64,000 nucleotides of DNA from Bacteroidales bacterium (GCA_016788045.1 JAEUTG010000056.1:1-64000), one strand, 5' to 3'; shown: positions 1 to 8,760, numbered from the stretch's first letter. Numbers and translations are program-made. The notes: generated by a model from the sequence alone, not told the origin.

Positions 1-106
1 AGCCAAATCTACAATGCTCTAAAATACAAATATTACCCGTTTATACGAAAATCTGTGTTACCCGAAAATGAAATCACAAATGGTGAAATGCCTGATGATT
101 AGTATA

Positions 107-1033
107 TTATCGAATATCAGGCGCAAGTTGGGTTAAAGGATTTACCACTCTGTCTTCAGCTCCTGAGGCTTCTTCCAGATGAAACTGCTTTACAAAATTC
201 CAGATTTCACTGCTGGCATTGATGTCCCTGTTCGTGATCCCGATCCCCGTTACTCCGACAGAGCCTGGCCAGGTGTGTCCGCCATTGATTACCTTCAGCA
301 ATACTACCCGGGTATTGTCATCACAGGGCGACCATGTTTGTTTCTGAACAGTAGACCCATCCGGGTAAGAATCCGGAAGCATTTCGGTCACGGGTAAGGT
401 TGGACAGGCATTGTAATCTACCCAGTAAGCCAGCACCTGGTCGACCGATTTGTTGCCGAAACCACCATTATAACTCACCACAAAATCACTGGTTCCGTGA
501 ATGTGCAAAACAGGAACGGCCCTTTGCGGAAGACAGGCATTGAACGATCCGTCGGTCATCGTTCCGGCAACCGGGGCAATTGCTGCAATCCGGTCAGAAG
601 ATTCACAGGCCAGCCGGTAACTCATGAAACCACCGTTGGAGAACCCGGTAGCATAAACCCGCTGAATATCCACATTGTACAGCAGATTGAGGGTATCGGT
701 CAGGGCCAGTAAAAATCCTACATCGTTGGCCGTTGATCCCCCGGCAAATCCCACATTCCACGAATTGTTCACCCCGTCGGGATAAGCAACGATAAAGCCT
801 GCGGTATCGGCTACCTGATTAAACCCGGAGAACTCCATGATTGACTGACCATTCTGGGTAAGGCCATGCAGCGCCAGGAGCAGCGGCAGAGGCTCCTGCC
901 CCGTGTAACCGGCAGGCAGCCAGACTTTCCATGTCCGGTTTATTCCTTCAAACACAAAACTGCCGCTGATCTGCGCAGTTGAGTCATTTCCTGATAAAAT
1001 GATGGCAATCAGAATTAATAAGAATCTTTTCAT
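107..1033 (-). CDS. Secreted PHB-depolymerase-family esterase (LpqC-like)
   Basis: An alpha/beta hydrolase of the polyhydroxybutyrate depolymerase / feruloyl esterase family, probably acting on ester substrates in the periplasm or outside the cell. The N-terminus is a Sec signal peptide (MKRFLLILIAIILSG, cleaved near STAQ). The nucleophile elbow reads GFSNGG, followed by a region with HGTSD carrying the likely acid and GGHTWPG carrying the likely catalytic His. An oxyanion-side LALHG motif and YPDG lie upstream as in this family. The length of 308 residues is normal for the single-domain form. It is divergent from the lipase gene at 1182, so the two may share a regulatory region. The family cannot be tied to one substrate from sequence; true PHB degradation is not implied. 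Confidence 0.85.
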   Translation of the reverse strand: MKRFLLILIAIILSGNDSTAQISGSFVFEGINRTWKVWLPAGYTGQEPLPLLLALHGLTQNGQSIMEFSGFNQVADTAGFIVAYPDGVNNSWNVGFAGGSTANDVGFLLALTDTLNLLYNVDIQRVYATGFSNGGFMSYRLACESSDRIAAIAPVAGTMTDGSFNACLPQRAVPVLHIHGTSDFVVSYNGGFGNKSVDQVLAYWVDYNACPTLPVTEMLPDSYPDGSTVQKQTWSPCDDNTRVVLLKVINGGHTWPGSVGVTGIGITNRDINASSEIWNFVKQFHLEEASGAEDRVVNPLTQLAPDIR

Positions 1034-1181
1034 ATCGGATCAAAGGGTTTCAAACAATAAACATTCATGGAAGCATATTGTTAGTAGAAATCCGGTCTGC
1101 AGTATGCCGGTTTTCGTTTATTTTTACAAAGATTACTACATAATTCCAATACTTCTGTTTCTGAATTTAAACTTGCCCACG

Positions 1182-2288
1182 ATGAACCGCTTATTTTTCC
1201 GAACCGGCATTGTTACCATTTCACTTTACTTCGCTTTTCTGGTTGCTGCAGCACAGGAGCACAGGCTTAAACCTGGTTTTGATAAAAACGAATATGCTGA
1301 CATGCTGAAAATGGCATACTGCACAGCCGACACCCCATGGGTAAACAATAAAATGGTACCGGCTCACTATTTATTTGCCTACAGATCACCGGTTACCGGC
1401 CTCGATAACCGATGGGATCTCTGGATTTCAAACAACCATGTTGCCGTTATAAGCATCCGGGGAACCACCGGAAAAACTGAAAGCTGGCTTGAGAATTTCT
1501 ATGCTGCCATGGTGCCGGCAACGGGCAGCATGATGTTGGATAAAAAGACAACTTTCAGCTACAGCTTATCAGATAATCCGCGTTCTTCGGTTCATGCAGG
1601 GTGGCTGATGGCGACAGGGTACATATCCGCCGGTGTGCTAAGCAAAATAGACAGTTGCTATAAGCTTGGTATTGAAGATTTTATCATAACCGGACACAGT
1701 CAGGGTGGTGGAATCTCATATCTGCTGACAGCCTGGCTGCGCAATTTGCAGAAAAACGGGCGTTTACCCGGAGAACTGGTCTTTAAAACGTACAGCAGTG
1801 CAGCCCCGAAACCAGGTAATCTTTACTTTGCCTATGATTATGAACGCTCAACTTACGGTGGCTGGGCTTTCAATGTGGTGAATTCAGCCGACTGGGTACC
1901 CGAAACACCGGTTTCCATTCAGTCGCTGAGCGATTTCAACAACGTGAACCCTTTTTCGGATGCGAAAGAATCGATCAGAAAACAACCCTTCCCCACCCGG
2001 ACAGCAATGCGGTATGCATTCAGAAAACTGGAACGGCCAAGCCGTCGGGCTGTTAAAAACTACAGAAAATACCTCGGGCAGGCCGCAGGTAAATTTGTTT
2101 CAAAGTCACTTCCCGAATACCAGGCCCCGGAATACCTGTATGGGAATCACTATGTCAGAACCGGCACCACCATTGTTCTGTATGCCGATCAGGATTATTA
2201 CCTCAAATTCCCCGACAATTCGAAAAACAAGTTTATTCATCACATGGCCGAGCCCTATTTCTACCTGCTAAAAAAACTGAAAGACTGA
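1182..2288 (+). CDS. Secreted class 3 lipase-like alpha/beta hydrolase
   Basis: A 368-residue exported protein of the lipase class 3 type. The start at 1182 is preferred over an in-frame upstream ATG at 999 because it gives a clean signal peptide (MNRLFFRTGIVTISLYFAFL, cleavage near AAAQ) and because the upstream extension overlaps the divergent esterase gene. The nucleophile motif is GHSQGG in the context DFIITGHSQGGGISYLLTAW; before it comes an ISIRGTTGKTESWLEN stretch typical of the family's oxyanion-side region. A YGNHYVRTGTT segment and an HHMAEPYFYLL stretch near the end probably supply the catalytic His. It stands alone; the next gene is convergent. The substrate is unknown. Confidence 0.8.
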   Translation: MNRLFFRTGIVTISLYFAFLVAAAQEHRLKPGFDKNEYADMLKMAYCTADTPWVNNKMVPAHYLFAYRSPVTGLDNRWDLWISNNHVAVISIRGTTGKTESWLENFYAAMVPATGSMMLDKKTTFSYSLSDNPRSSVHAGWLMATGYISAGVLSKIDSCYKLGIEDFIITGHSQGGGISYLLTAWLRNLQKNGRLPGELVFKTYSSAAPKPGNLYFAYDYERSTYGGWAFNVVNSADWVPETPVSIQSLSDFNNVNPFSDAKESIRKQPFPTRTAMRYAFRKLERPSRRAVKNYRKYLGQAAGKFVSKSLPEYQAPEYLYGNHYVRTGTTIVLYADQDYYLKFPDNSKNKFIHHMAEPYFYLLKKLKD

Positions 2289-2365
2289 AAAAATAGCTTC
2301 GGGTAAAGCAGAACAACTTGAATTTTCTACACATTACTGATTTATCATCAGGAACCCATAATTCC

Positions 2366-3481
2366 TCAGACCCGTTTCAGCAGTACAAGGCATTCAACCT
2401 GCCGGGTAAGCGGGAAGAAATCATACGGTTGTATTTTTTCAACAACATAGGAAAATGCGGCTAATTGCAACAGATCTCTTTTAAGGGTTCCCTGGCTGCA
2501 GGAAAGGTAGGCTATACGCTCAGGTTGATAATGGCAGCCTATCCATGTTGTAATGTCTGGTTCAAGTCCGGTACGCGGAGGATTCACATATAGCAGGCGG
2601 CGAAGGTTGTCGTGAAATGATGAGTTCCATGCATTCAGCTGCGGGATCCTCTGGGTACAGGTTCCAACAAGTAATTTCGCTTCCGGTGCATTCAGAGAGG
2701 CAAGCTTCATGGCTTGCTGCGAAAGCTCAACCCCTATAACCGAAGCCCCGGCCGCTGTCCACAGCTTTAATCCCGATCCGGTCCCGCAATAAAGGTCAGC
2801 CAGGATTGAATCCCGTGAAGGTCTCAGGTATGACGAAGCTGTATCCAGTGCCTGCCTGGCAAGGGATGGAATTAGCTGCTGGAAAGCGGCCGGACCGTAG
2901 ATCAGTCCGCTTTCATCCGTTGAGGTTGGGTTTCCGGCCAGCAGGTGCCAGCCTCCTTTCCCGAAAACTTTTCTTCCGGAAGAAGGAAACAGATGCAGCC
3001 AGACTCCCTGAATGCCGTTTACGGCAAGCTGTTCTGATAAAAATGAACTGAATTTTACAGCAGGGAGGCAGGAAGACTTAAGAATCAGTGTCAGCTGCTT
3101 TCCTGAGATCACAACCCTGTGCAACGGAAAATCCTCGTAGGGAGGCAGATTTTCAGCAAGCAGCCACACTACTTTGTTCACATTTGCTGAATGAACCGGA
3201 CAGTCGGGTATCGGAATGACTTCATCCCTCTGCAGCATACCAAAACTCCAGGCACCCTTGCTGAAAAGGGCTGCCAGGCTTACTTTATCACGATAACCGA
3301 GTCGCTGCCGGGCATCAACACTTAAGACTTCTGCTAACCTATCGGCCCACGGAGACAGGGTTGTGCGCAGATAGGAATGTTTCTGATTCAGGCTTTCAGA
3401 CAAACTCAGTGACCTGTGTCCACAGGCATTACATCTCGGTTCGCAACCAGGAGGCAACATCGTATTATGCAATTGAGACAT
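2366..3481 (-). CDS. TrmA/RlmD-type RNA uracil-C5 methyltransferase
   Basis: A class I SAM-dependent methyltransferase of the TrmA/RlmC/RlmD group, which methylates C5 of uracil in tRNA or 23S rRNA through a cysteine adduct. The SAM-binding motif DLYCGTGSGLKLW is clear, VNPPRTGLEPD is the substrate-side motif, YLSCSQGTLKRDL carries the nucleophilic Cys, and the final QVECLVLLKR carries the family's base Glu. Near the start CEPRCNACGH, plus a later IPDCPVH, look like the four-cysteine iron-sulfur site of RlmD-like members. No clear TRAM domain precedes it, and the central region diverges from standard RlmD. ATG at 3481 is preferred to a TTG two codons upstream. Which RNA is modified cannot be told from sequence. 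It lies directly downstream of two tRNA-Leu genes on the same strand and may be co-transcribed with them. Confidence 0.78.
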   Translation of the reverse strand: MSQLHNTMLPPGCEPRCNACGHRSLSLSESLNQKHSYLRTTLSPWADRLAEVLSVDARQRLGYRDKVSLAALFSKGAWSFGMLQRDEVIPIPDCPVHSANVNKVVWLLAENLPPYEDFPLHRVVISGKQLTLILKSSCLPAVKFSSFLSEQLAVNGIQGVWLHLFPSSGRKVFGKGGWHLLAGNPTSTDESGLIYGPAAFQQLIPSLARQALDTASSYLRPSRDSILADLYCGTGSGLKLWTAAGASVIGVELSQQAMKLASLNAPEAKLLVGTCTQRIPQLNAWNSSFHDNLRRLLYVNPPRTGLEPDITTWIGCHYQPERIAYLSCSQGTLKRDLLQLAAFSYVVEKIQPYDFFPLTRQVECLVLLKRV

Positions 3482-3525
3482 TACCAATAAACAAAAACCC
3501 CTGCAATCAATATTACAAGGGTTTG

Positions 3526-3612
3526 TGGTGCCCGGAACAGGACTCGAACCTGCACATACTTAAGTATACTAGTCCCTGAAACTAGCGCGTCTACCAATTC
3601 CGCCATCCGGGC
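3526..3612 (-). tRNA. tRNA-Leu (anticodon CAG)
   Basis: The reverse strand folds as a class II tRNA. The acceptor GCCCGGA pairs with TCCGGGC, the D-arm holds GGCGGAATTGGTAGACGC, the anticodon stem CTAGT/ACTAG closes the loop TTCAGGG with anticodon CAG, a variable arm (TATACTTAAGTATG) follows, and the T-loop is GGTTCGAGTCC. The gene encodes its own 3' ACCA (complement of positions 3526-3529). The long variable arm and D-arm match leucine tRNAs. Confidence 0.95.
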
Positions 3613-3678
3613 GAACAGAATCACATTTCAAAAAAATGCAGTCTTCCGACTGCCACCGATCTTTTTCGGATTTTAAAG

Positions 3679-3762
3679 TGCCCAGGACAAGACTCGAACT
3701 TGCACATCCTTAAGGACACCAGCCCCTCAAGCTGGCGTGTCTACCAATTTCACCACCTGGGC
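3679..3762 (-). tRNA. tRNA-Leu (anticodon GAG)
   Basis: A second class II tRNA 66 bases upstream of tRNA-Leu(CAG) on the same strand. The acceptor GCCCAGG pairs with CCTGGGC, the anticodon stem CCAGC/GCTGG closes the loop TTGAGGG with anticodon GAG, the variable arm is TGTCCTTAAGGATG and the T-arm is AAGTTCGAGTCTT. Unlike its neighbour, no CCA is encoded: the discriminator A is followed by CTT, so CCA must be added enzymatically. A promoter-like TACCTTTG lies just upstream. Confidence 0.95.
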
Positions 3763-3773
3763 AATTGAGTGCG

Positions 3774-3781
3774 CAAAGGTA
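3774..3781 (-). promoter_or_regulatory. -7 promoter element for the tRNA-Leu pair
   Basis: The plus strand reads CAAAGGTA, that is TACCTTTG on the minus strand, a perfect match to the Bacteroidota -7 consensus TAnnTTTG. It ends 11 bases before the mature 5' end of tRNA-Leu(GAG). A possible -33 element (TTG on the minus strand) lies 21 bases further upstream. Confidence 0.65.
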
Positions 3782-3903
3782 AATCTTTTTTTGATTTATG
3801 AACAATTCTTTTGCATTTTTTTTCTTTGTTGGCGCGGCCCTATGCCGTATGTTTGCCTAACAAATTAGAAAGCAAATATTTATAAGAAAAGTTATTTTTC
3901 AGA

Positions 3904-4443
3904 ATGCAAAAAATCGTTCTTCAATACCCGATGGTTATTGCCATTGGTGGGGTCAGCCGCTCCGGAAAGACGTTTCTGGCTGATACTCTTTATACGCACA
4001 TTAAAAATTCCGTAATTATCCATCAGGATGAATACATCGTCGCTGAAAATCAGTTGCCTGTGATTAATGACCACATTAACTGGGAAATTCCGGAAGCCAT
4101 CGACTGGGCCGGATTTCTGAATGCTATAAACAATGCCATGGCTTCCGGCAAATCCGTCATTGCCGAAGGGCTGATGGTTTTTCAGCTTCCTGAATTCAAC
4201 AAGCTTATTCAAAAAGCCATTTTCATCACCTTAAGCCGCGAAACCTTCATAAGCCGGAAACGTGCTGATCTCCGGTGGGGAAAAGAACCTGACTGGTATA
4301 TCAGCCACATCTGGGACAGTTATCTCATATTCGGGCAAGTGCCGGATTCTGTAAAAGATGTCCTGATATTAGATGGTGAAACCAGTTTCGATACTGAGCA
4401 CATATTGAACTTTCTGAAATTACCTGCTTCACCGAAAAGCTGA
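3904..4443 (+). CDS. P-loop nucleoside-kinase-like protein
   Basis: A 179-residue P-loop NTPase resembling uridine kinase / nicotinamide riboside kinase. The Walker A motif GGVSRSGKTF is at residues about 15-24, IHQDEYIV supplies the acidic residue that usually contacts the acceptor hydroxyl, DWAGFLNAI matches the helix after the substrate site, and VIAEGLMVF is the typical Walker-B-like strand. SRETFISRKRADLRW looks like the lid with its arginines. It is short for uridine kinase (about 210) and near nicotinamide riboside kinase in size. It stands alone between the divergent tRNA-Leu genes and a downstream envelope pair. The phosphate acceptor cannot be named from sequence. Confidence 0.7.
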   Translation: MQKIVLQYPMVIAIGGVSRSGKTFLADTLYTHIKNSVIIHQDEYIVAENQLPVINDHINWEIPEAIDWAGFLNAINNAMASGKSVIAEGLMVFQLPEFNKLIQKAIFITLSRETFISRKRADLRWGKEPDWYISHIWDSYLIFGQVPDSVKDVLILDGETSFDTEHILNFLKLPASPKS

Positions 4444-4480
4444 GAATCCGAAAAAAGCCCGGGTTAAACCTGTTTTAACA

Positions 4481-4488
4481 TAATTTTG
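4481..4488 (+). promoter_or_regulatory. -7 promoter element (TAATTTTG)
   Basis: TAATTTTG matches the Bacteroidota -7 consensus TAnnTTTG exactly. It sits 71 bases before the GTG start of the PepSY-like gene and could drive it with the DUF2490-like and antiporter genes. No clear -33 TTTG is seen. Confidence 0.5.
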
Positions 4489-4558
4489 CATCATTGTCAG
4501 ATTCCTGATTAAACCAGAAGTCCAGATTGCTGTTTAAGGTGAACAACGGAAACAAATC

Positions 4559-5089
4559 GTGAAATCAGCTACCTTAATTCTGCTTATAATTATTTTCTTC
4601 TCTGCCCTGCTCAGGTTAAGTGCCCAGAAGGTAGAGATTGAGAAGCGTATTCCGCTCAGCGAGTTTCCTCCACTTGCAGCCGGATTTCTCCTTGATTCAT
4701 TTCCTGATTACCGGCAGATGAGGTACTACAAGGAAACCAGCAGTGCCGGAATAAGCTATGAAGCCAAATTTGATCATTCGGGTACAAATTACAGTGTAGA
4801 ATTTGATCCCGACGGACAATGGCAGGATACCGAAACCCTGACAGAGTTTTCAGAGTTAGGTACGGATGTGCAGAACAACATCGCCACCAGTCTTTCACAG
4901 AAATTCGATTCCAGTAAAATAAAGAAACTTCAGAAGCAGCGTTCATCGTCCGGTATCAGGTATGAAGCTGTGATCAAAGGAAGGAAAAACGGGAAACCTG
5001 AGTTTTATGAATTCCTTTTCGATGCAGAAGGACATTACCTCAGTGATGAGATAATCCATTTTGAGACCCTGTCGAATGAATATCAGTAA
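4559..5089 (+). CDS. Exported PepSY-like protein
   Basis: A 176-residue secreted protein with a signal peptide (MKSATLILLIIIFFSALLRL, cleavage near LSAQ) followed by two similar halves of about 70 residues. Each half has a helix, a YYKETSS / LQKQRSS turn, an (I/S)YEA strand, and a final acidic strand (VEFDPDG / FLFDAEG). That is the arrangement of the PepSY-like / beta-lactamase-inhibitor-like putative periplasmic fold common in Bacteroidota. The start is GTG at 4559; no ATG lies nearby in frame. The 3' end overlaps the next gene by 14 bases, so the two are probably translationally coupled. No enzymatic residues are apparent; a binding or inhibitory role is only a guess. Confidence 0.65.
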   Translation: MKSATLILLIIIFFSALLRLSAQKVEIEKRIPLSEFPPLAAGFLLDSFPDYRQMRYYKETSSAGISYEAKFDHSGTNYSVEFDPDGQWQDTETLTEFSELGTDVQNNIATSLSQKFDSSKIKKLQKQRSSSGIRYEAVIKGRKNGKPEFYEFLFDAEGHYLSDEIIHFETLSNEYQ

Positions 5090-5837
5090 AACAGCCGCTG
5101 TTCCGCTATTCATTCTTGCCATCCTTGCGCTGCTCACGGGCACAATCAGGGCACAGAACAGGGTATTTTTCACAACATTCCCGGGAATATCCCTTACCAT
5201 GCCTGTTTCCACAAGTTTCGATCTGATGGCAGCCTCATCATTACAATACAACACTGCTGAGAAAGAATACAGCGACAACGATTTTCCTGCAGCAGTGAAT
5301 TATTACGATTTACAGGCCGGGGCTGTTTACAGGCACACGCAGATACTGCAGTTTGCCGCTGCCTGGTATTACAGGCATACCGATCCCGGAAGGAATGGTT
5401 CTGCTGTTGAGAACAGATTCTGGCAACAGGTTTCTGCAAGCGGAATGGTCTCAAATCTCCGGATACGGAATCGTTTCAGACTTGAGCAGCGGTTGATTTC
5501 AAGAAACGGAGAAACTGACCCGCTCCGTTGGAGGTTCCGCTACCTGACAGGGATTGAAATCCCCCTGCAAGGCGAAAAAACTGATATCGGAGAGTTTTAT
5601 CTCACGGCCTCCAATGAACTTTACCTGAGCCTTAACACCCCACGACCTGCCATCTACAGCGAAAACTGGGTAACGGCTTTTGCCGGATACAGAATATCAC
5701 AGAAAAACCGGATAGAAGCCGGGCCAGCCTGGCAACTGCAGGTCAGAAACCAGAAGAAGGAATTGAATCATTCCATCCATTTTCAGATCAGTCTTCTGTT
5801 AAATCTTAATTTTGTCAAAACCAAACCAAACGAATAA
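5076..5837 (+). CDS. DUF2490-like outer-membrane beta-barrel protein
   Basis: A 253-residue exported protein with a signal peptide (AVPLFILAILALLTG, cleavage near IRAQ) followed by alternating amphipathic strands, consistent with a small outer-membrane barrel of the DUF2490 type. The pattern FRLEQR, RWRFRYLTGIEIPL, FYLTASNELYL, ENWVTAFAGYRI and RIEAGPAWQ is typical of that family. ATG at 5076 is preferred to a TTG at 5061 because it begins the signal peptide cleanly. It overlaps the PepSY-like gene and is followed after 5 bases by the antiporter gene, so the three form one transcription unit. The cargo or role of DUF2490 proteins is not known. Confidence 0.7.
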   Translation: MNISKTAAVPLFILAILALLTGTIRAQNRVFFTTFPGISLTMPVSTSFDLMAASSLQYNTAEKEYSDNDFPAAVNYYDLQAGAVYRHTQILQFAAAWYYRHTDPGRNGSAVENRFWQQVSASGMVSNLRIRNRFRLEQRLISRNGETDPLRWRFRYLTGIEIPLQGEKTDIGEFYLTASNELYLSLNTPRPAIYSENWVTAFAGYRISQKNRIEAGPAWQLQVRNQKKELNHSIHFQISLLLNLNFVKTKPNE

Positions 5838-5842
5838 AAAGA

Positions 5843-6793
5843 ATGAGTTATTTACTTCTTGCAGGTGGCCTGCTCTTATTGATTTTCGGTTCAAACTGGC
5901 TGGTTGACGGAGCTTCATCGCTAGCCCGGAAACTAAACATCTCAGACATTGTAATCGGATTAACCGTTGTTGCTTTCGGGACCTCGTCTCCCGAACTTGT
6001 GGTCAACCTGATTGCCTCATTCAATGGCAATACCGACATTGCCATCGGAAACATTGTCGGTAGCAATATTTTCAACATCCTGGTAATACTCGGTGTTACG
6101 GCCGTTGTTCTTCCTGTCAGGGTCATGAACAATACTGTATGGAAAGAAATCCCGTTCAGCATCCTTGCTGTACTGGTGCTGGGGTTTATAGCCAACGATA
6201 TCATCATAGATGGCCATCAGAAAAATGAGATTTCTAGAATTGACGGCCTGGTTTTACTATCCTTTTTTGCCATTTTTATGGCGTATACCTTTATTCTTGC
6301 CAAACAATCCGGGCCCCTGATGGAGGTTGAAAAAGTACGGATGTCGGTTCCCAAGTCGGGTTTCTTTGTGATCGCCGGACTTGCAGGACTGTTTTTCGGT
6401 GGGCGGTTCCTGGTAATGGGTGCTGTAGACATTGCGCGGTCGCTGGGAATGACCGAATCCGTTATCGGATTGACGGTAGTCGCCGCAGGAACCTCCCTGC
6501 CAGAACTTGCCACCAGTATTACTGCAGCTTTGAAGAAAAACAGCGACATAGCCATCGGCAATGTGGTGGGATCAAACATCTTCAATGTATTCTTTATCCT
6601 GGGTACCAGCGCAGTCATCAACCCCCTGCCATTTTCAACCGGCTCAAATTTCGATATTTTAACAGCGTTGCTGGCCAGTATCCTGATGTTTATCTTTGTA
6701 TTTACACGAAAAGGCAGAAAGATCGACAGACCTGAAGGTATCTTCCTTGTTTTGCTCTATATCGCCTATACCATTTATCTGATCGGTTTCTGA
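5843..6793 (+). CDS. Calcium/sodium antiporter (YrbG/CaCA family)
   Basis: An inner-membrane exchanger of the K+-dependent Na+/Ca2+ antiporter family. Two inverted homologous halves each carry the alpha-repeat pair: GTSSPELVVN with GNIVGSNIFN in the first half and GTSLPELATS with GNVVGSNIFN in the second. The two Glu residues in SPEL and LPEL are the conserved cation ligands. About ten membrane helices are visible over 316 residues, the normal length. It starts 5 bases after the DUF2490-like gene, and no clear terminator separates it from the following intergenic region. Ion selectivity (Ca2+ against other divalent ions) is inferred from the family only. Confidence 0.92.
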   Translation: MSYLLLAGGLLLLIFGSNWLVDGASSLARKLNISDIVIGLTVVAFGTSSPELVVNLIASFNGNTDIAIGNIVGSNIFNILVILGVTAVVLPVRVMNNTVWKEIPFSILAVLVLGFIANDIIIDGHQKNEISRIDGLVLLSFFAIFMAYTFILAKQSGPLMEVEKVRMSVPKSGFFVIAGLAGLFFGGRFLVMGAVDIARSLGMTESVIGLTVVAAGTSLPELATSITAALKKNSDIAIGNVVGSNIFNVFFILGTSAVINPLPFSTGSNFDILTALLASILMFIFVFTRKGRKIDRPEGIFLVLLYIAYTIYLIGF

Positions 6794-6930
6794 TCTGTGT
6801 GACTTACCTCCGGAATTTCCGCTTTCAGGATTCTGACAATTAACCGCTTATGCAATTCAGCAAGGGCTTGTTGTGGCAGGCTGCATCTGCAAACAATCAT
6901 TTACACATAGTTTTTCTTGAGTAAATTGCC

Positions 6931-6938
6931 TATTTTTG
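6931..6938 (+). promoter_or_regulatory. -7 promoter element (TATTTTTG)
   Basis: TATTTTTG fits TAnnTTTG exactly and lies 53 bases upstream of the DUF4301 gene. The surrounding 198-base gap holds nothing else recognisable. Confidence 0.5.
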
Positions 6939-6991
6939 TTGCAGTAAGTCTTTAAAGGGGCAATCCCCTGCACACATCTAAATGCTTCGTT

Positions 6992-8545
6992 ATGTTTACA
7001 CAAAATGATCTTCGCCAGTTCCAGGCCAAAGGCATAGACCTGAAAGTAATTGAACAACAGATTGAAAATTTTAAAACTGGCTTTCCTTTTGTTGAACTGA
7101 CAGATGCAGCATCTGTCAACAATGGCATCAAAACCTTCACAGAAACTGAAGCAGAGAAACTGCTGCATTTTTACGACAAAAACTACGATGATTACGAAAT
7201 CCTGAAATTTGTTCCGGCTTCCGGGGCAGCCAGCAGAATGTTTAAAACTCTGTTTGAATTCAGAGAAAAGAACACTTCAGTTTCTGAAACAGATAAGCTG
7301 CTGAATGCAGATAAGGGATTTAATTCTGTTTACAACTTCATCACCAACATCCGGAAGTTTGCTTTTTTTGAAGACCTGAAATCAGTGATGGCAGCGAATG
7401 ACCTTGACATTGAAGCCTGCCTGGTTCAAAAGGATTATAACAGCATTATTGATTACCTCCTGAACGACAACGGGCTCGGGTATGCCGCTTTACCTAAGGC
7501 TTTGCTCAAATTTCACCGCTATGATGACGGTGCCCGTATGGCTATGGAAGAGCACCTGGTAGAAGGAGCCAACTACGGCCAGAACAGCGACGGAAGGGTT
7601 TCTGTACACTTTACGGTTTCTCCGGAACATGCAGACCGTTTTATTGAAGAAATCAACAAAGTTAAAGACAAATATGAAGAGCTTTTTGATGTAACCTACG
7701 AGCTTACCTTCTCAATTCAGAAGTCATCCACCGACACGATTGCGGTTGATTCCAAAAACAAACCTTTCAGAAACGAGGACGAAAGCATCGTCTTCAGGCC
7801 GGGTGGACATGGGGCGTTGATCGAAAACCTCAACGACCGTGAAGGGGAGATTATCTTCATCAAAAATATCGACAACATAGTTCCCGACCGGCTCAAGGAA
7901 CACACATACCAATACAAGAGAATCATCGGAGGATACCTGATTGAACTCAGGGATAAGATTTTCGAATACCTTGAACTGCTCGAAGCCGGCAATCTGCGCG
8001 ACAATGAGGTAAAAAAGATCCTGAACTTCGCCAGGGAGAAACTCTGCATTCACCCCCCGGCCGATTATGAAGAAATGACAGCCATCGAGAAAATTGATTT
8101 TCTGTTTAACAAGCTAAACAGGCCAATCAGGATATGCGGAATGGTTAAAAACGAGGGAGAACCGGGTGGTGGCCCATTCTGGATCAGGAATACCGAAGGT
8201 GAAGTCTCACTGCAGATTGTGGAGTCCTCTCAGATTGATCTCAACAATGCCCCCCAGAAAGAGATATTCAGCAAATCAACCCATTTTAATCCGGTTGACC
8301 TTGTGTGTTATGTAAGGGACTACAACGGAGAACAGTTTGATCTGCGCGAATTTGTTGACCCTACCACAGGTTTTATCTCTTCGAAATCGAAAGATGGCCG
8401 TGAACTCAAAGCGCAGGAACTTCCAGGGCTCTGGAACGGTGCCATGGCCGATTGGATTACCATTTTTGTTGAAGTGCCCATCATCACTTTCAACCCGGTA
8501 AAAACCGTGAACGATCTTCTCAGAAAAGAGCACCAACCTGAATAA
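6992..8545 (+). CDS. DUF4301 family protein
   Basis: A 517-residue cytoplasmic protein that I recognise as DUF4301, a family largely confined to Bacteroidota and of unknown function. The N-terminal third has the family's KFVPASGAASRMFKTL segment (about residues 73-88). This resembles the glycine-rich nucleotide loop of sugar-nucleotidyltransferases, but I cannot confirm homology. Other recognisable stretches are YAALPKALLKFHRY, FRPGGHGALIENL and GGPFWIRN. There is no signal peptide or membrane helix. The gene is followed after 2 bases by a small DUF1858 gene, so the two are probably translated together. The function is unknown. Confidence 0.8.
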   Translation: MFTQNDLRQFQAKGIDLKVIEQQIENFKTGFPFVELTDAASVNNGIKTFTETEAEKLLHFYDKNYDDYEILKFVPASGAASRMFKTLFEFREKNTSVSETDKLLNADKGFNSVYNFITNIRKFAFFEDLKSVMAANDLDIEACLVQKDYNSIIDYLLNDNGLGYAALPKALLKFHRYDDGARMAMEEHLVEGANYGQNSDGRVSVHFTVSPEHADRFIEEINKVKDKYEELFDVTYELTFSIQKSSTDTIAVDSKNKPFRNEDESIVFRPGGHGALIENLNDREGEIIFIKNIDNIVPDRLKEHTYQYKRIIGGYLIELRDKIFEYLELLEAGNLRDNEVKKILNFAREKLCIHPPADYEEMTAIEKIDFLFNKLNRPIRICGMVKNEGEPGGGPFWIRNTEGEVSLQIVESSQIDLNNAPQKEIFSKSTHFNPVDLVCYVRDYNGEQFDLREFVDPTTGFISSKSKDGRELKAQELPGLWNGAMADWITIFVEVPIITFNPVKTVNDLLRKEHQPE

Positions 8546-8547
8546 CC

Positions 8548-8760
8548 ATGACTAAACCTGTAATATCCGGAGAAATCCAGGTGGCAGAACTGATTGAAGC
8601 TTACCCTGATGCTTTAAAAATTCTGCTGGAATTCAACCTTCCCTGCATTGTATGCGGGGAACCCGTTTGGGGCAACCTTGGTGAATTGTGTCAGGATCAT
8701 AACCTTTCACCCCTGGATACTGAAAAACTCATGCACCGGCTTCAGTCACTCAGCAACTGA
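8548..8760 (+). CDS. DUF1858 domain protein (small Cys-containing)
   Basis: A 70-residue protein matching the DUF1858 fold: a short helix VAELIEAYPDALKILLEFNL followed by the cysteine turn PCIVCGEP and a helix ending ELCQDHNL. DUF1858 domains occur alone or attached to hybrid-cluster and DUF542-type proteins and are thought to be redox or metal-related. Three cysteines (the CIVC pair and one in ELC) are visible. It follows the DUF4301 gene with 2 bases between stop and start. The downstream gene pdxH is convergent, with no obvious terminator between them. Confidence 0.75.
   Translation: MTKPVISGEIQVAELIEAYPDALKILLEFNLPCIVCGEPVWGNLGELCQDHNLSPLDTEKLMHRLQSLSN

Noticed and set aside
3361..3579. 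Open frame of 72 codons on the plus strand
   Set aside because: It is antisense to the methyltransferase and its end (CPEQDSNLH) is the typical false translation of a tRNA-Leu gene's reverse strand.
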